The position numbers were made by a program, and so were the translations under genes. This document shows, one piece after another, positions 9,344 through 18,002 of a stretch of DNA of 64,000 nt. Position 1 is the first letter of the stretch, and each line of letters starts with the position of its first letter. The notes under the pieces were generated by a model. The model did no database searches. It worked only from the letters and a program-made list of their open reading frames with translations, and was not told the origin of the DNA. Location of the stretch: positions 62,001 through 126,000 of the forward strand of contig CANMCF010000001.1 of NCBI GenBank assembly GCA_947496215.1, given 5' to 3'. This DNA is from an uncultured Bizionia sp. Its GTDB lineage: Bacteria > Bacteroidota > Bacteroidia > Flavobacteriales > Flavobacteriaceae.

Positions 9344-9374
9344 AACTCGTCCCATTTTGGCATAAACTCGTCCC
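9344..9374. promoter_or_regulatory. Probable LytTR operator: 10-bp direct repeat, 21-bp period
   Basis: AACTCGTCCC occurs exactly at 9344-9353 and again at 9365-9374, 21 bp apart (two helical turns). LytTR regulators are known to bind two direct repeats spaced about 21-22 bp on one DNA face. The site begins 8 bp after the LytTR gene and about 124 bp before the T9SS cargo ATG. Confidence 0.6.
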
Positions 9375-9497
9375 TAGTCAAATTTTAGTGGTCACTATTT
9401 ACATGCGTACTGGCACTTAGAAAGGATTCTATGAATGAGATTCTCCAAAAGAAAATAGTTTTGAATCAAAATTAATTTAATTCTAAAACTATTTATT

Positions 9498-12191
9498 ATG
9501 AGAAAAAAAGCAACAATATTTTATTTGATGCTATTTGCATTAATCCAAAGTATTAATGCCCAATCGTGGGACTACGTCAATATTACAGATTCCCCAACGC
9601 TTCAAGCTCAAAAAGCATGTTTGGATGAGATGGATAATGTTTATGTAACCATGACTAATGCTGGATCAGGAGTTCCAATAGGAAGGTTTATTTATACATA
9701 TGATGCACAGGGTGATTTAATTGATATAGAAGATATATCAAATTTATTGCTGTTTAATGGAAACTCAAGTTTTACCGGAGACGAAAGAGGTATGATTCAA
9801 TATAACGATTCCAAGATTTATATTTCAGGCAAAAAATATACAGGCATGTCATATAACGCTAAAATAATAAGTAGAGATACTAGTATTGGAGCAACAAGCA
9901 CTACGTGGGAAGAGATTCCTTCAACGGGAAATAGCCGCTTTGAGGACATTAAGGTCAAGGACAATAATTTGTATGCTATAGGAAATGGAAATGGAATATT
10001 GGATTTTGGCTCTACTACACTTAATCTTAATGCGGGTGGATCTTTTATAGCTAAATATACCATAGCTCCAAAACAATTGCTATGGGTTAAAAAAATTGAT
10101 AGAGGAGTTGGGCTGTCCATTGAAATTGATGAGATGAATAATGTATTTGTCACAGGCCGTCATTCTGGTTCAAGCAATATAACAGTTTATAATGGTAGCC
10201 AGGCTTATACCTTGGGTAGTCCAAATACTGCGGAGAACTTTTTAATAAAGTTCGATGACAATGGAGATTACAACAGTTCTTTTGGGTATAAAATCACCAA
10301 TATGAACAATAAAGGTTATGATATGGTTACTGATGATGAGAATGTCTATTGGGCGGTTCATAATAAAGTTGTTGCCTATAGCATTTCTAATGGAGCTTTG
10401 GTATGGACTAAAGACATTACAGAAAAACGTCCTTTGGATATTAACATAAATGGCTGTGGAGATTTGTATGCTGTTGGTTATGATACAAGTGTGAATAAAT
10501 CTTCTTGTAAGGAAGATTTTTTTGCTATCGGATTAAATAACTCAGGTAGTACAATTTGGGAATCTGACGCTACTTCTTGTCTATCTTATGGGAGTCAAGT
10601 AATGATAGATTCTAATGATAAACAAGTAATTGTTGGTTCTTATACTAATCACATTGCAGACGAAGACTTAGTAATAGATTCGAATTATAGTTCAAATACT
10701 TCTCGTGGTTATTTTATTTCTAGGTATAACGATGCTCAAGTTAATGGTTGTTGTAAAACTCAAGTTAATTTAGGGGAAGACATTGTTGCTTGTGAGGGAG
10801 ATGAGTTAGGAACAATAACAATTGCCAATCAAGGATTTGATAACCCGAATTTTAATATTACGTGGTACCATAATGGAGATGAAGTGCAAGTAGGGGGAGA
10901 GACATTGGTGTCGTCTTTTAATTCAGGCACTATAACAGTAGTTGTGTCTTCTTCAGAATGTAAAAGCATATCAGATAGCATAGAAATTAGCGTAGAACCT
11001 TGCTGCCCGGAAGAATTGAACCTAGCCATAGATTGTGAAAACCAATTGGTATACATTGATACTTATATCCCGACTGGAGCTGAAGCAAGTACCAGTTGGA
11101 CTTTCAATAACAATGTCGTTCCTCAGTCTTCATATTCAACATCATTAAATACAAGTTACGGATCAGGAACTTATAGTGTTACTATCAGCTATACATTGCC
11201 AAATGGTGAATTATGTAAACTTCATGCCAGTATTGTGTATAACCCAGAAGATTGTTGTGAGGTTACTGGGCCAGTGACTTCTGTGGAGTTTGTAAACGTA
11301 GAACACTACGAAACGGTACAGACCCAGCCTTATGGAGCTGTTCAAGTCCCAGTATTGTGTGACTTTACAATAGATGCCTCAGCGAGTAGTTGTGAAGATT
11401 CGTATTATTTGAGCATCGCAGAAATTGTTCCACAAACTTGGTCCACAACAACGGTATTCGGAGGTTCGATAACACAAGGCCAAGCTCCAAGCAATTTAGA
11501 TTTGGGGCAGTTTTATGCGTTTCAACCCCATAAGTATTACATGTTGACCTTTATAGCGCAACCAAATGGGAATGCGGAATACTTGATATTTAAATATGGA
11601 TTGGATGCAGAGGGTGTATTGACAGGTATAAACTCTTATGAAACGGTATCGACCAAGTATGGAGAACAAACAATTCCCGTTGTGGATTGTAAATTGATTT
11701 TGGATGGGTCGGCTAGTCTATGTGAAGGTAACTATAAGATACGTGTAGATAAATTCATACCATCGCAATGGCAGTTTGGTGGCAATGTATATAACGGAAA
11801 CTGGACGGCAGGCTCAGTACCAAGTTCTTTGAATTTAACAGCAACACAAGCTTTTTCCCAGCTTGACAATGGAGAATATTATATGTTGACCTTGGCTATA
11901 GATCCAATTTGGGACACGCATCATATTTTATTTAAAAAAGGAGAATGTGGAATTAAAAAGAATTTTAAACTGTATCCAAATCCTAGTAATGGCATATTTA
12001 ATATTTCTTTGGATGATAAAGAAACCGGAAAAATAGAAGTTTATGATATTTATGGAACCAGAGTGCATTCTCAAGGTTTTAAAAATAGTAAGGTGCTAGT
12101 TGTAGATTTGGAGAAGCAACGTAAAGGAATCTATTTTGTTAAAGTTACCATTGGAAATGAGGTTATGACAGGAAAGATGATCGTAGAATAG
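9498..12191 (+). CDS. T9SS-secreted multidomain protein (propeller-like, Cys-rich Ig-like, duplicated module)
   Basis: An 897-residue secreted protein. Signal peptide ends near residue 22 (NAQS). Residues about 25-410 look like a beta-propeller of SBBP-like repeats (DEMNNVFVTGRHSG, DSNDKQVIVGSYTN). Residues about 415-590 contain paired cysteines (NGCCKT, EPCCPEE, PEDCCEV) around Ig-like strands. Two homologous modules of about 100 residues follow, starting HYETVQTQPYGAVQVPVLCD (about 602) and YETVSTKYGEQTIPVVDCK (about 714). The last 75 residues are a type A sorting domain (LYPNPSNGIFNIS ... KGIYFVKVTIGNEVMTGKMI), so it should cross the outer membrane by T9SS and be surface-attached or released. 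Function unknown; likely regulated by the adjacent LytTR sensor. Confidence 0.85.
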   Translation: MRKKATIFYLMLFALIQSINAQSWDYVNITDSPTLQAQKACLDEMDNVYVTMTNAGSGVPIGRFIYTYDAQGDLIDIEDISNLLLFNGNSSFTGDERGMIQYNDSKIYISGKKYTGMSYNAKIISRDTSIGATSTTWEEIPSTGNSRFEDIKVKDNNLYAIGNGNGILDFGSTTLNLNAGGSFIAKYTIAPKQLLWVKKIDRGVGLSIEIDEMNNVFVTGRHSGSSNITVYNGSQAYTLGSPNTAENFLIKFDDNGDYNSSFGYKITNMNNKGYDMVTDDENVYWAVHNKVVAYSISNGALVWTKDITEKRPLDININGCGDLYAVGYDTSVNKSSCKEDFFAIGLNNSGSTIWESDATSCLSYGSQVMIDSNDKQVIVGSYTNHIADEDLVIDSNYSSNTSRGYFISRYNDAQVNGCCKTQVNLGEDIVACEGDELGTITIANQGFDNPNFNITWYHNGDEVQVGGETLVSSFNSGTITVVVSSSECKSISDSIEISVEPCCPEELNLAIDCENQLVYIDTYIPTGAEASTSWTFNNNVVPQSSYSTSLNTSYGSGTYSVTISYTLPNGELCKLHASIVYNPEDCCEVTGPVTSVEFVNVEHYETVQTQPYGAVQVPVLCDFTIDASASSCEDSYYLSIAEIVPQTWSTTTVFGGSITQGQAPSNLDLGQFYAFQPHKYYMLTFIAQPNGNAEYLIFKYGLDAEGVLTGINSYETVSTKYGEQTIPVVDCKLILDGSASLCEGNYKIRVDKFIPSQWQFGGNVYNGNWTAGSVPSSLNLTATQAFSQLDNGEYYMLTLAIDPIWDTHHILFKKGECGIKKNFKLYPNPSNGIFNISLDDKETGKIEVYDIYGTRVHSQGFKNSKVLVVDLEKQRKGIYFVKVTIGNEVMTGKMIVE

Positions 12192-12214
12192 GTCAGCAGA
12201 CGCTATTTTATACC

Positions 12215-12246
12215 AAAAGCGCTCACTTTGCAAAGTGAGCGCTTTT
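12215..12246. terminator. Intrinsic terminator (perfect 32-bp palindrome)
   Basis: AAAAGCGCTCACTTTG followed by its exact reverse complement and more T residues. It sits between the convergent T9SS cargo gene and the DUF4870 gene and should work on both strands. Confidence 0.9.
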
Positions 12247-12268
12247 TTTTATCTCGAATTTAAACTAA

Positions 12269-12607
12269 CTAACTAATAAGATTAAGAGATAAAGGATATG
12301 ATGGGTTTTCACCATTATTAGCCTTGATGGCATTTATGATGGGAAATATGACTGCTATTATACCTAAGATGATAAAGCCTAGTATGCCCAATCCAAACAA
12401 TAGGACCAAAGGAATACATACGATGGCATATATGATCAAGCTCAATTGAAAATTGATGATGCTCTTCCCATGGCTATCCATTTGGTATACACGTTCCTTC
12501 TGCGTTACCCATAGAATCAATGGTACTATCAAACTTCCAAATCCGGTTATTAAAGTCACTAGTTGACTTAAATGGGTGATTACTAGTAATTGTCTGTCTT
12601 CTTTCAT
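12269..12607 (-). CDS. DUF4870 domain-containing membrane protein
   Basis: A 112-residue membrane protein with the DUF4870 (Tic20-like) pattern: an N-terminal THLSQLVTLITGFGSLIVPL helix, the loop WVTQKERVYQMDSHGKSIINFQ, and two C-terminal helices ending in a short polar tail (FPIINAIKANNGE). Biological role of this widespread family is not established. It is a single gene, convergent with the T9SS cargo gene and divergent from the PhoD phosphatase gene. Confidence 0.85.
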   Translation of the reverse strand: MKEDRQLLVITHLSQLVTLITGFGSLIVPLILWVTQKERVYQMDSHGKSIINFQLSLIIYAIVCIPLVLLFGLGILGFIILGIIAVIFPIINAIKANNGENPSYPLSLNLIS

Positions 12608-12693
12608 TGCATTGTGATTTTTTGATTGATACTTATATGACGCACAATCTTTTAAAACGTTACAGGAAAAACAAAAAACTTAATTAATCAACC

Positions 12694-12746
12694 TTTAACA
12701 TAGGTGTAACTGCTTGGTAACACTAATGATGTAACTATGTGTGAAC
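12694..12746. promoter_or_regulatory. Putative Pho-box-like operator upstream of phoD-type gene
   Basis: Five related hexamers in one orientation: TTTAAC (12694), TGTAAC (12705), GGTAAC (12716), TGTAAC (12730) and GTGAAC (12741). The first three and the last two are spaced exactly 11 bp, the period of PhoB/PhoP/SphR binding repeats. It lies about 145-195 bases upstream of the alkaline phosphatase start. Confidence 0.45.
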
Positions 12747-12889
12747 ATTTTTTTGAATAGTCGTTTCTCAACATTTGCATCTTTTATGCCCATTGATGTG
12801 TGGAACAAAAGGTTCAATATGAGAATCAAAGGCAAGCTTGAGTAGACTTGGATGCCTATTGCAGATAACCCAAAACAATTAAACCAAAT

Positions 12890-14629
12890 ATGAAAAAACA
12901 ATTTAACAGAAGATCCTTTTTAAAGAGTTCTTTATTGGCTACAGGTGGAATATTGCTGGTCCCAAACTTCATTAGTTGTACCAATGATGATGACTTGGTC
13001 GACGAGTTTCAAATCCCCGATGATTTAAACGAGGCTAATTTCGATTCAGGAGTGGCAAGTTTCGATCCGACTCAATCTCAGGTCATCATATGGACTCGCT
13101 ATACAACCGATTTTCCTTCAGCGAATTTGATATGGCAATTGGCAAGAGATGCAAATTTCGAAGATGTGGTAAGAAGTGGAGAGGTCGTTACAGATGCTTC
13201 AAGAGACTATACGGTAGCTGTGGAAGTTCAAAACTTGGAACCCAATCTAAAACTTTACTACCGATTTGCAAACATTCGGGATGTTTCGGTTTCCGTTACT
13301 GGTGAAACCATCACTCTTCCCACTGGAAATGTCAACGAGGTAAAGCTGGGAGTTGCTTCATGTGCCAATTTTGCAGCTGGACTATTCAATGTGTACAATG
13401 CAATTGCTAATTCAGATATCGATTTGGTGGTACATTTGGGAGATTACATATACGAATATGGCGAAAATGAATATGGGACGAATGTATTTACAGAATCACT
13501 TGGTAGAACCCATGCCCCAGCTCAAGAAACGGTTTCCTTGGATGATTATAGAAGACGATACAAGCAATATAGGGGAGACGAGGACTTGAAGTTGCTACAT
13601 CAGAAGAAACCTTTCATATGTGTATGGGATGATCATGAAATTGCCAATGATGCATACAAAGGAGGAGCAGAGAACCACCAAGAAAGTGAAGGAACTTTCG
13701 AATCCAGAAAGCAAAATGCATTGCAAGCTTATAGTGAGTACTTACCAGCAAAGACTAATGACATTAGCACCATCCATCGTAGCTTTCAAATTGGAGATTT
13801 GGTGAATTTGATTATGTTGGATACGCGTTTAATAGGAAGGGACAAACAATTGAGTCTAGGGAATTATGTGGATGCGACTACAGGAGATTTCGACTCTGTA
13901 ACCTTTCAACAGGATTGGTTGAAGCCCGATAGGACGTTGTTGGGCAACAGCCAAAGAAATTGGTTTTTGAATGAGATCAATGGTAGCACCGCAGAGTGGC
14001 AAGTTCTCGGACAACAAGTGTTGATGGGAAAAATGTACATTCCGGCAGAGTTGGTTTTCTTGTTTGCCACCATAATTGCAGAGATGGATGCAACAGGGGA
14101 GGTATCCTCAGATACGATGTCCACATTTCAACAACAATTAACGGAACTGGCAGAACTGAAAGAAAGAGCACAGGGCAGTGACCCAAGTTTGACTTCCGAA
14201 GAATTGGCTAGAATAAATACAGTATTGCCATATAACTTGGATGCTTGGGATGGTTATCCCGTAGAACGAGAACTGCTTTTGGAGTCCTTTGTTAACAAGA
14301 AGGTAGTCGTACTTGCCGGGGATACGCACAATGCTTGGTACAATGACATTGTTTCCAATTCTGGCAATGCATCGATAAAGGAATTTGCAACTGCATCTGT
14401 CACATCTCCTGGGTTCGAAAAGTACATCGGTACGAATCCAATAGTTGTATCAGGTTTTCAATATGCCATCAAGTTGTTGATAGATGGTTTGAATTACTTC
14501 GATGCAGCAAAGAGGGGATATATGAAAGTAACCTTCGCCCAGGGCACAGCAAATACTGAATGGGTATTTTTGGATACCGTATTTTCTCAGGAGTATGGGG
14601 AAACAATCGGATTCACAACTACTGTATAA
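12890..14629 (+). CDS. PhoD-like alkaline phosphatase, Tat-exported lipoprotein
   Basis: A 579-residue secreted phosphodiesterase/phosphomonoesterase of the PhoD family, which releases phosphate from organic phosphoesters. The N-terminus has the twin-arginine motif RRSFLK (residues 7-12), a hydrophobic core and a possible lipobox ending at Cys30. The PhoD N-terminal beta domain spans about residues 45-145; the metal-binding catalytic domain shows LGDYIYEYG, CVWDDHEIANDAY and VLAGDTHNAWYND, the expected metal ligands of the Fe/Ca PhoD site. Length agrees with the family. A repeat array resembling a Pho box sits upstream, so phosphate-starvation control is plausible. Confidence 0.92.
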   Translation: MKKQFNRRSFLKSSLLATGGILLVPNFISCTNDDDLVDEFQIPDDLNEANFDSGVASFDPTQSQVIIWTRYTTDFPSANLIWQLARDANFEDVVRSGEVVTDASRDYTVAVEVQNLEPNLKLYYRFANIRDVSVSVTGETITLPTGNVNEVKLGVASCANFAAGLFNVYNAIANSDIDLVVHLGDYIYEYGENEYGTNVFTESLGRTHAPAQETVSLDDYRRRYKQYRGDEDLKLLHQKKPFICVWDDHEIANDAYKGGAENHQESEGTFESRKQNALQAYSEYLPAKTNDISTIHRSFQIGDLVNLIMLDTRLIGRDKQLSLGNYVDATTGDFDSVTFQQDWLKPDRTLLGNSQRNWFLNEINGSTAEWQVLGQQVLMGKMYIPAELVFLFATIIAEMDATGEVSSDTMSTFQQQLTELAELKERAQGSDPSLTSEELARINTVLPYNLDAWDGYPVERELLLESFVNKKVVVLAGDTHNAWYNDIVSNSGNASIKEFATASVTSPGFEKYIGTNPIVVSGFQYAIKLLIDGLNYFDAAKRGYMKVTFAQGTANTEWVFLDTVFSQEYGETIGFTTTV

Positions 14630-14676
14630 ACTGAGTTGAGCACCTGCTTTATGTCATGATTGTTAAAGTGGATGTT

Positions 14677-14718
14677 AATGCCTGGACCTTCTCAAAGAAG
14701 TTCAGGCATTTGTCTTTT
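14677..14718. terminator. Probable terminator after the PhoD gene
   Basis: Stem AATGCCTGGAC / GTTCAGGCATT (one G.U pair) with a 12-base loop, followed by TGTCTTTTT. Lies between the convergent PhoD gene and sulfur operon. Confidence 0.6.
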
Positions 14719-14832
14719 TAGCGGGATTAGTAGTGTTCAAAGAATAACAATCAAAAACTAGGGTTTTAATTTTTGTGATTGATCCAGAAGGTTAAATGTT
14801 TCGAAACCAGTCTTTTCTACTTTAAGTTGGGC

Positions 14833-15249
14833 CTAGTGAGGAAGTTTGTTCTTTATGAGTCCATATACGAATGTTCCCAAGAGAGCTCCAAATATCAAAA
14901 CCAGAATGCTTGCAAAACCTGAGCCTAGCAATACATACATGGGACCAGGACAAGCACCAGCCAGAGCCCAACCCAATCCAAAGATGATGCCCCCGGAGAT
15001 GTATCTCACAAATCCTTTGTCCTTTGGTGTTATTACAATGGCCTTCCCATCGATGTCTTTTGCTTGCGTATATTTCAAATACTTGACGATAATTATTCCC
15101 ATCACTATTGCAGAACCAATGATGCCGTACATATGAAAGCTCTTGAACTGGAACATCTCATAGATGCGAAACCATGAGGCAACTTCCGATTTAATGAATA
15201 AAATACCTAGAAATAATCCTATGCCGAAAAAAGATAACGTTTGTTTCAT
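14833..15249 (-). CDS. YeeE/YedE family (DUF6691) sulfur transporter half
   Basis: A 138-residue membrane protein with four helices and the hallmark GLGWALAGACPGPMYVLLGSG, whose conserved Cys is characteristic of the YeeE/YedE (TsuA-related) family that moves thiosulfate or other sulfur species through the inner membrane. It is the C-terminal-like half of a split transporter; the other half is encoded immediately upstream with 1 base between stop and start. Together with the dioxygenase/rhodanese gene it forms a sulfane-sulfur operon. Confidence 0.88.
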   Translation of the reverse strand: MKQTLSFFGIGLFLGILFIKSEVASWFRIYEMFQFKSFHMYGIIGSAIVMGIIIVKYLKYTQAKDIDGKAIVITPKDKGFVRYISGGIIFGLGWALAGACPGPMYVLLGSGFASILVLIFGALLGTFVYGLIKNKLPH

Positions 15250-15250
15250 G

Positions 15251-15805
15251 TTAAAAGATTAAAGGGAAAATAAAATGAACCATTACCAAGCCGCCTATGA
15301 AAAAGCCAATGACAGCAATTAAAGAGGGCATTTGAAGATTGCTTATGCCAGAAATGGCATGACCTGAAGTACAACCTCCTGCATAGCGAGCCCCAAAACC
15401 GACCAAGAAACCACCTATCAATAAGATTGAAAATCCTTTTAGGGTGAACATGCTGTCGATGCTGAATAATTCCGTTGGCAAAAATGCATTGTTGGTACTG
15501 TTGATACCTAACTCTTGCAATTGTAAGACGACGTCATCATTTATTTGTGGTTGAGTAGGTGTCAAAAAATTAAAAGCTATGAAACCACCAACGATAACAC
15601 CAGCAACGATCCATAGGTTCCATCTACTGGCTTTCCAGTCGAATTTGAAAAAATCAGAAAAACGACCAGCTCCTCCTATGGTACACATGGTTCTCAAATT
15701 GGAGGACATCCCAAATTTCTTACCCAACTTTAGAAGTGTAAACATAATGATGGCTATCAATGGGCCAGCGACGTACCAAGGCCAAGTGTTGTATATTAAT
15801 TCCAT
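15251..15805 (-). CDS. YeeE/YedE family sulfur transporter half
   Basis: A 184-residue membrane protein with about five helices. The conserved signature GFGARYAGGCTSGHAISGISNLQ contains the family Cys expected to line the sulfur path; an earlier RTMCTIGGAGR segment is also typical of this half. Pairs with the DUF6691 gene just downstream to make a split YeeE-type transporter. Lies 15 bases downstream of the persulfide dioxygenase-like gene. Substrate (thiosulfate, persulfide or sulfite) is inferred from family and context only. Confidence 0.88.
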   Translation of the reverse strand: MELIYNTWPWYVAGPLIAIIMFTLLKLGKKFGMSSNLRTMCTIGGAGRFSDFFKFDWKASRWNLWIVAGVIVGGFIAFNFLTPTQPQINDDVVLQLQELGINSTNNAFLPTELFSIDSMFTLKGFSILLIGGFLVGFGARYAGGCTSGHAISGISNLQMPSLIAVIGFFIGGLVMVHFIFPLIF

Positions 15806-15820
15806 AGTGGTTTTGCTGAA

Positions 15821-17233
15821 TTACTTTTGTGTTGATGGGCACACGAAGTCCGTAATGGGGATTCCTGCTTGTTTAATGGCCCCCATGCCGCCAGCAACAT
15901 CTATTACATTGTGTATGCCTCTACTTTTCAATATGGATGAAGCAATCACGGAACGATATCCTCCTGCACAATGCACATAAAAAGGCTCGTTGTCTGGAAA
16001 TTCATTCAAATGCTTGTTAATGTTGTCCAGAGGAGTAAAATGTGCATTTTCTATGTGTCCAGCTATGAACTCCCCTTCTTTTCTAACATCGAAAACAGGA
16101 ATGTTCCCTGTTTCCAATTTGTTTTTGAAGGTTTCTGCAGAAATGGATTCCATATCATCGATTTCCTTGCCTGCAGACTTCCAAGCTTCAATGCCTCCCT
16201 CTAGATATCCCAAGGTATTGTCAAAACCAACACGAGACAAACGTGTAATGGCCTCTTCCTCGCTTCCTTCATCGACAACCAATAGCAAAGGTTGGTTGAC
16301 GTCGGCAATCAATGCTCCAACCCAAGGAGCGAAACCTCCTTTCAACCCAATGAATATTGAACGTGGGATATGCCCTTTCATGAAATCTATTTGATGACGT
16401 ACATCCAAAACCAAGGCTTCGGTATTGTTGGCAGCCATTTCAAAAGCTTCTGGAGACAAAGGAGTCGCTCCTTGCTTTATAACATCGTCTATATGTGTAT
16501 AACCTTCTTTGTTGAGTTTTACATTCAATGGAAAGTATGGCGGTGGTGGCATTAGACCATCAGTCAATTCTTTTATAAACTCTTCTTTTGTCATATCAGA
16601 CCTAAGAGCATAGTTCATTTGTTTTTGATTGCCTAAGGTATCTACCGTTTCTTTCATCATATTCTTGCCACAGGCAGAACCTGCACCATGTCCAGGGTAT
16701 ACGATGACATCGTCAGCCAAAGGCATAATCTTGGTGCGTAAACTGTCAAAAGACAAGCCAGCAAGGTCTTCCATTGACATATTTGCTGCTTTTTGTGCTA
16801 AATCCGGGCGACCTACATCTCCTAAAAACAATGTGTCTCCACTAAAAATGGCATAGTCTTTTCCATTTTCATCCTTTAATAGGTAAGTCGTGCTTTCCAT
16901 TGTATGACCAGGCGTGTGCAATGCTTTGATGCTTATTTTGCCTAATTTGAATTCTTGCTCATCTTTTGCGATTGTAGCCTTGAATGTAGGATTGGCAGTT
17001 GGCCCATAAATAATTGGGGCTCCAGTTTCTTTGGACAAGGTTAAGTGCCCGCTAACAAAATCAGCATGGAAGTGAGTTTCAAAAATATATTTTATTTGTG
17101 CTTTGTCTTCTTTTGCCTTAGCAATGTAGCCTTTGACTTCTCTTAAGGGATCTATTATTGCAACTTCACCATCACTTTCTATGTAATATGCACCTTGTGC
17201 CAGACAGCCTGTATATATTTGTTCTATTTTCAT
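15821..17233 (-). CDS. CstB-like persulfide dioxygenase/rhodanese fusion
   Basis: A 470-residue cytoplasmic enzyme with a metallo-beta-lactamase domain (residues about 1-240) and two rhodanese domains. The metal site reads THFHAD-F (His54, His56, Asp58), with Phe where classical HxHxDH enzymes have the last His; this fits the mononuclear-iron persulfide dioxygenases. Further ligands lie in HTPGHTMES and SGDTLFLGDVGRPDL. The first rhodanese domain (about 262-350) lacks a catalytic Cys; the second (about 365-465) has the active loop HCAGGYRS with Cys422. This order matches CstB, which oxidises persulfides to thiosulfate. Start chosen at ATG 17233 (MKIEQIYTGC); a TTG at 17251 is less likely. Confidence 0.88.
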   Translation of the reverse strand: MKIEQIYTGCLAQGAYYIESDGEVAIIDPLREVKGYIAKAKEDKAQIKYIFETHFHADFVSGHLTLSKETGAPIIYGPTANPTFKATIAKDEQEFKLGKISIKALHTPGHTMESTTYLLKDENGKDYAIFSGDTLFLGDVGRPDLAQKAANMSMEDLAGLSFDSLRTKIMPLADDVIVYPGHGAGSACGKNMMKETVDTLGNQKQMNYALRSDMTKEEFIKELTDGLMPPPPYFPLNVKLNKEGYTHIDDVIKQGATPLSPEAFEMAANNTEALVLDVRHQIDFMKGHIPRSIFIGLKGGFAPWVGALIADVNQPLLLVVDEGSEEEAITRLSRVGFDNTLGYLEGGIEAWKSAGKEIDDMESISAETFKNKLETGNIPVFDVRKEGEFIAGHIENAHFTPLDNINKHLNEFPDNEPFYVHCAGGYRSVIASSILKSRGIHNVIDVAGGMGAIKQAGIPITDFVCPSTQK

Positions 17234-17262
17234 CTGTAAAATTTTATTCAATCTTCTGATTA

Positions 17263-17270
17263 CAAAATTA
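17263..17270 (-). promoter_or_regulatory. Putative -7 element of the sulfur operon
   Basis: On the minus strand TAATTTTG matches the Bacteroidota TAnnTTTG element, about 30 bases before the chosen ATG. No clear -33 TTTG is seen at the ideal distance. Confidence 0.35.
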
Positions 17271-17467
17271 AGGATATTTTTTAGAGTTTTATTGTTAAAA
17301 GCATGGCTTAGTTAATAATAAAATTAGAATGAAAGAGTTTAAAAATTGAATGGGGCATTGTTTTTATGGTTTTTCAACGAAAAAAAATATCTTTTATCGA
17401 ATATTGGGCTATCTATATTCATAAAGTTAATCCGCTTAAAAAATAAATGTATCATTGCAAAATGATT

Positions 17468-17878
17468 ATGGAACGCAAAATCAATACTGTGCTATTTATT
17501 GATGATGATAGAGTTACTAATTTTTATAACGAAAGAGTAGTCAGCAAACATCAGAATTTTAAGAATACTATATCTGTTAATAGCGGTAAAGCTGCATTGG
17601 AGTATCTAATGGAAGTTGAGAACGACAATGCCATTAAACCAGATTTGATTTTTTTGGATATCAATATGCCAGCTATGAACGGTTGGGAATTTATTGAAGA
17701 ATATAAAAAATTGAATGTGGATGTTACCAATGGGATCAAGATAATAATGCTTACGACCTCCTCGAGTAGCAGTGACTTTGAGCGTTACAAAAAGTTGAAA
17801 ATTGTTAATGATTACATTAACAAACCATTGTCTTTTGACCTTTTGGAAGATATCGTAAAAGTACACTATCAAGTATAG
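17468..17878 (+). CDS. Single-domain response regulator
   Basis: A 136-residue stand-alone CheY-like receiver. Key residues are visible: acidic pair in LFIDDDRV near the N-terminus, phospho-acceptor Asp64 in LIFLDINMP, Thr in MLTTSSS, and the conserved Lys in YINKPLSF. No output domain is present. I chose ATG 17468 (MERKINTVLF) over an upstream frame start at 17447 because the receiver fold begins right after it. It is the first gene of a run with a TonB-dependent receptor and a histidine kinase, so it is the likely phospho-partner of that kinase. Confidence 0.88.
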   Translation: MERKINTVLFIDDDRVTNFYNERVVSKHQNFKNTISVNSGKAALEYLMEVENDNAIKPDLIFLDINMPAMNGWEFIEEYKKLNVDVTNGIKIIMLTTSSSSSDFERYKKLKIVNDYINKPLSFDLLEDIVKVHYQV

Positions 17879-18002
17879 TTGTATTTTTATCATTCGAAGT
17901 CATAACTTTAACATTCCAATAAATAACAACGTGCTTTTAATCCCTACATTAAATATAAAACCAAACCCAACCTATTGTTTTGTGCCAAGCAAAACCAATT
18001 TC

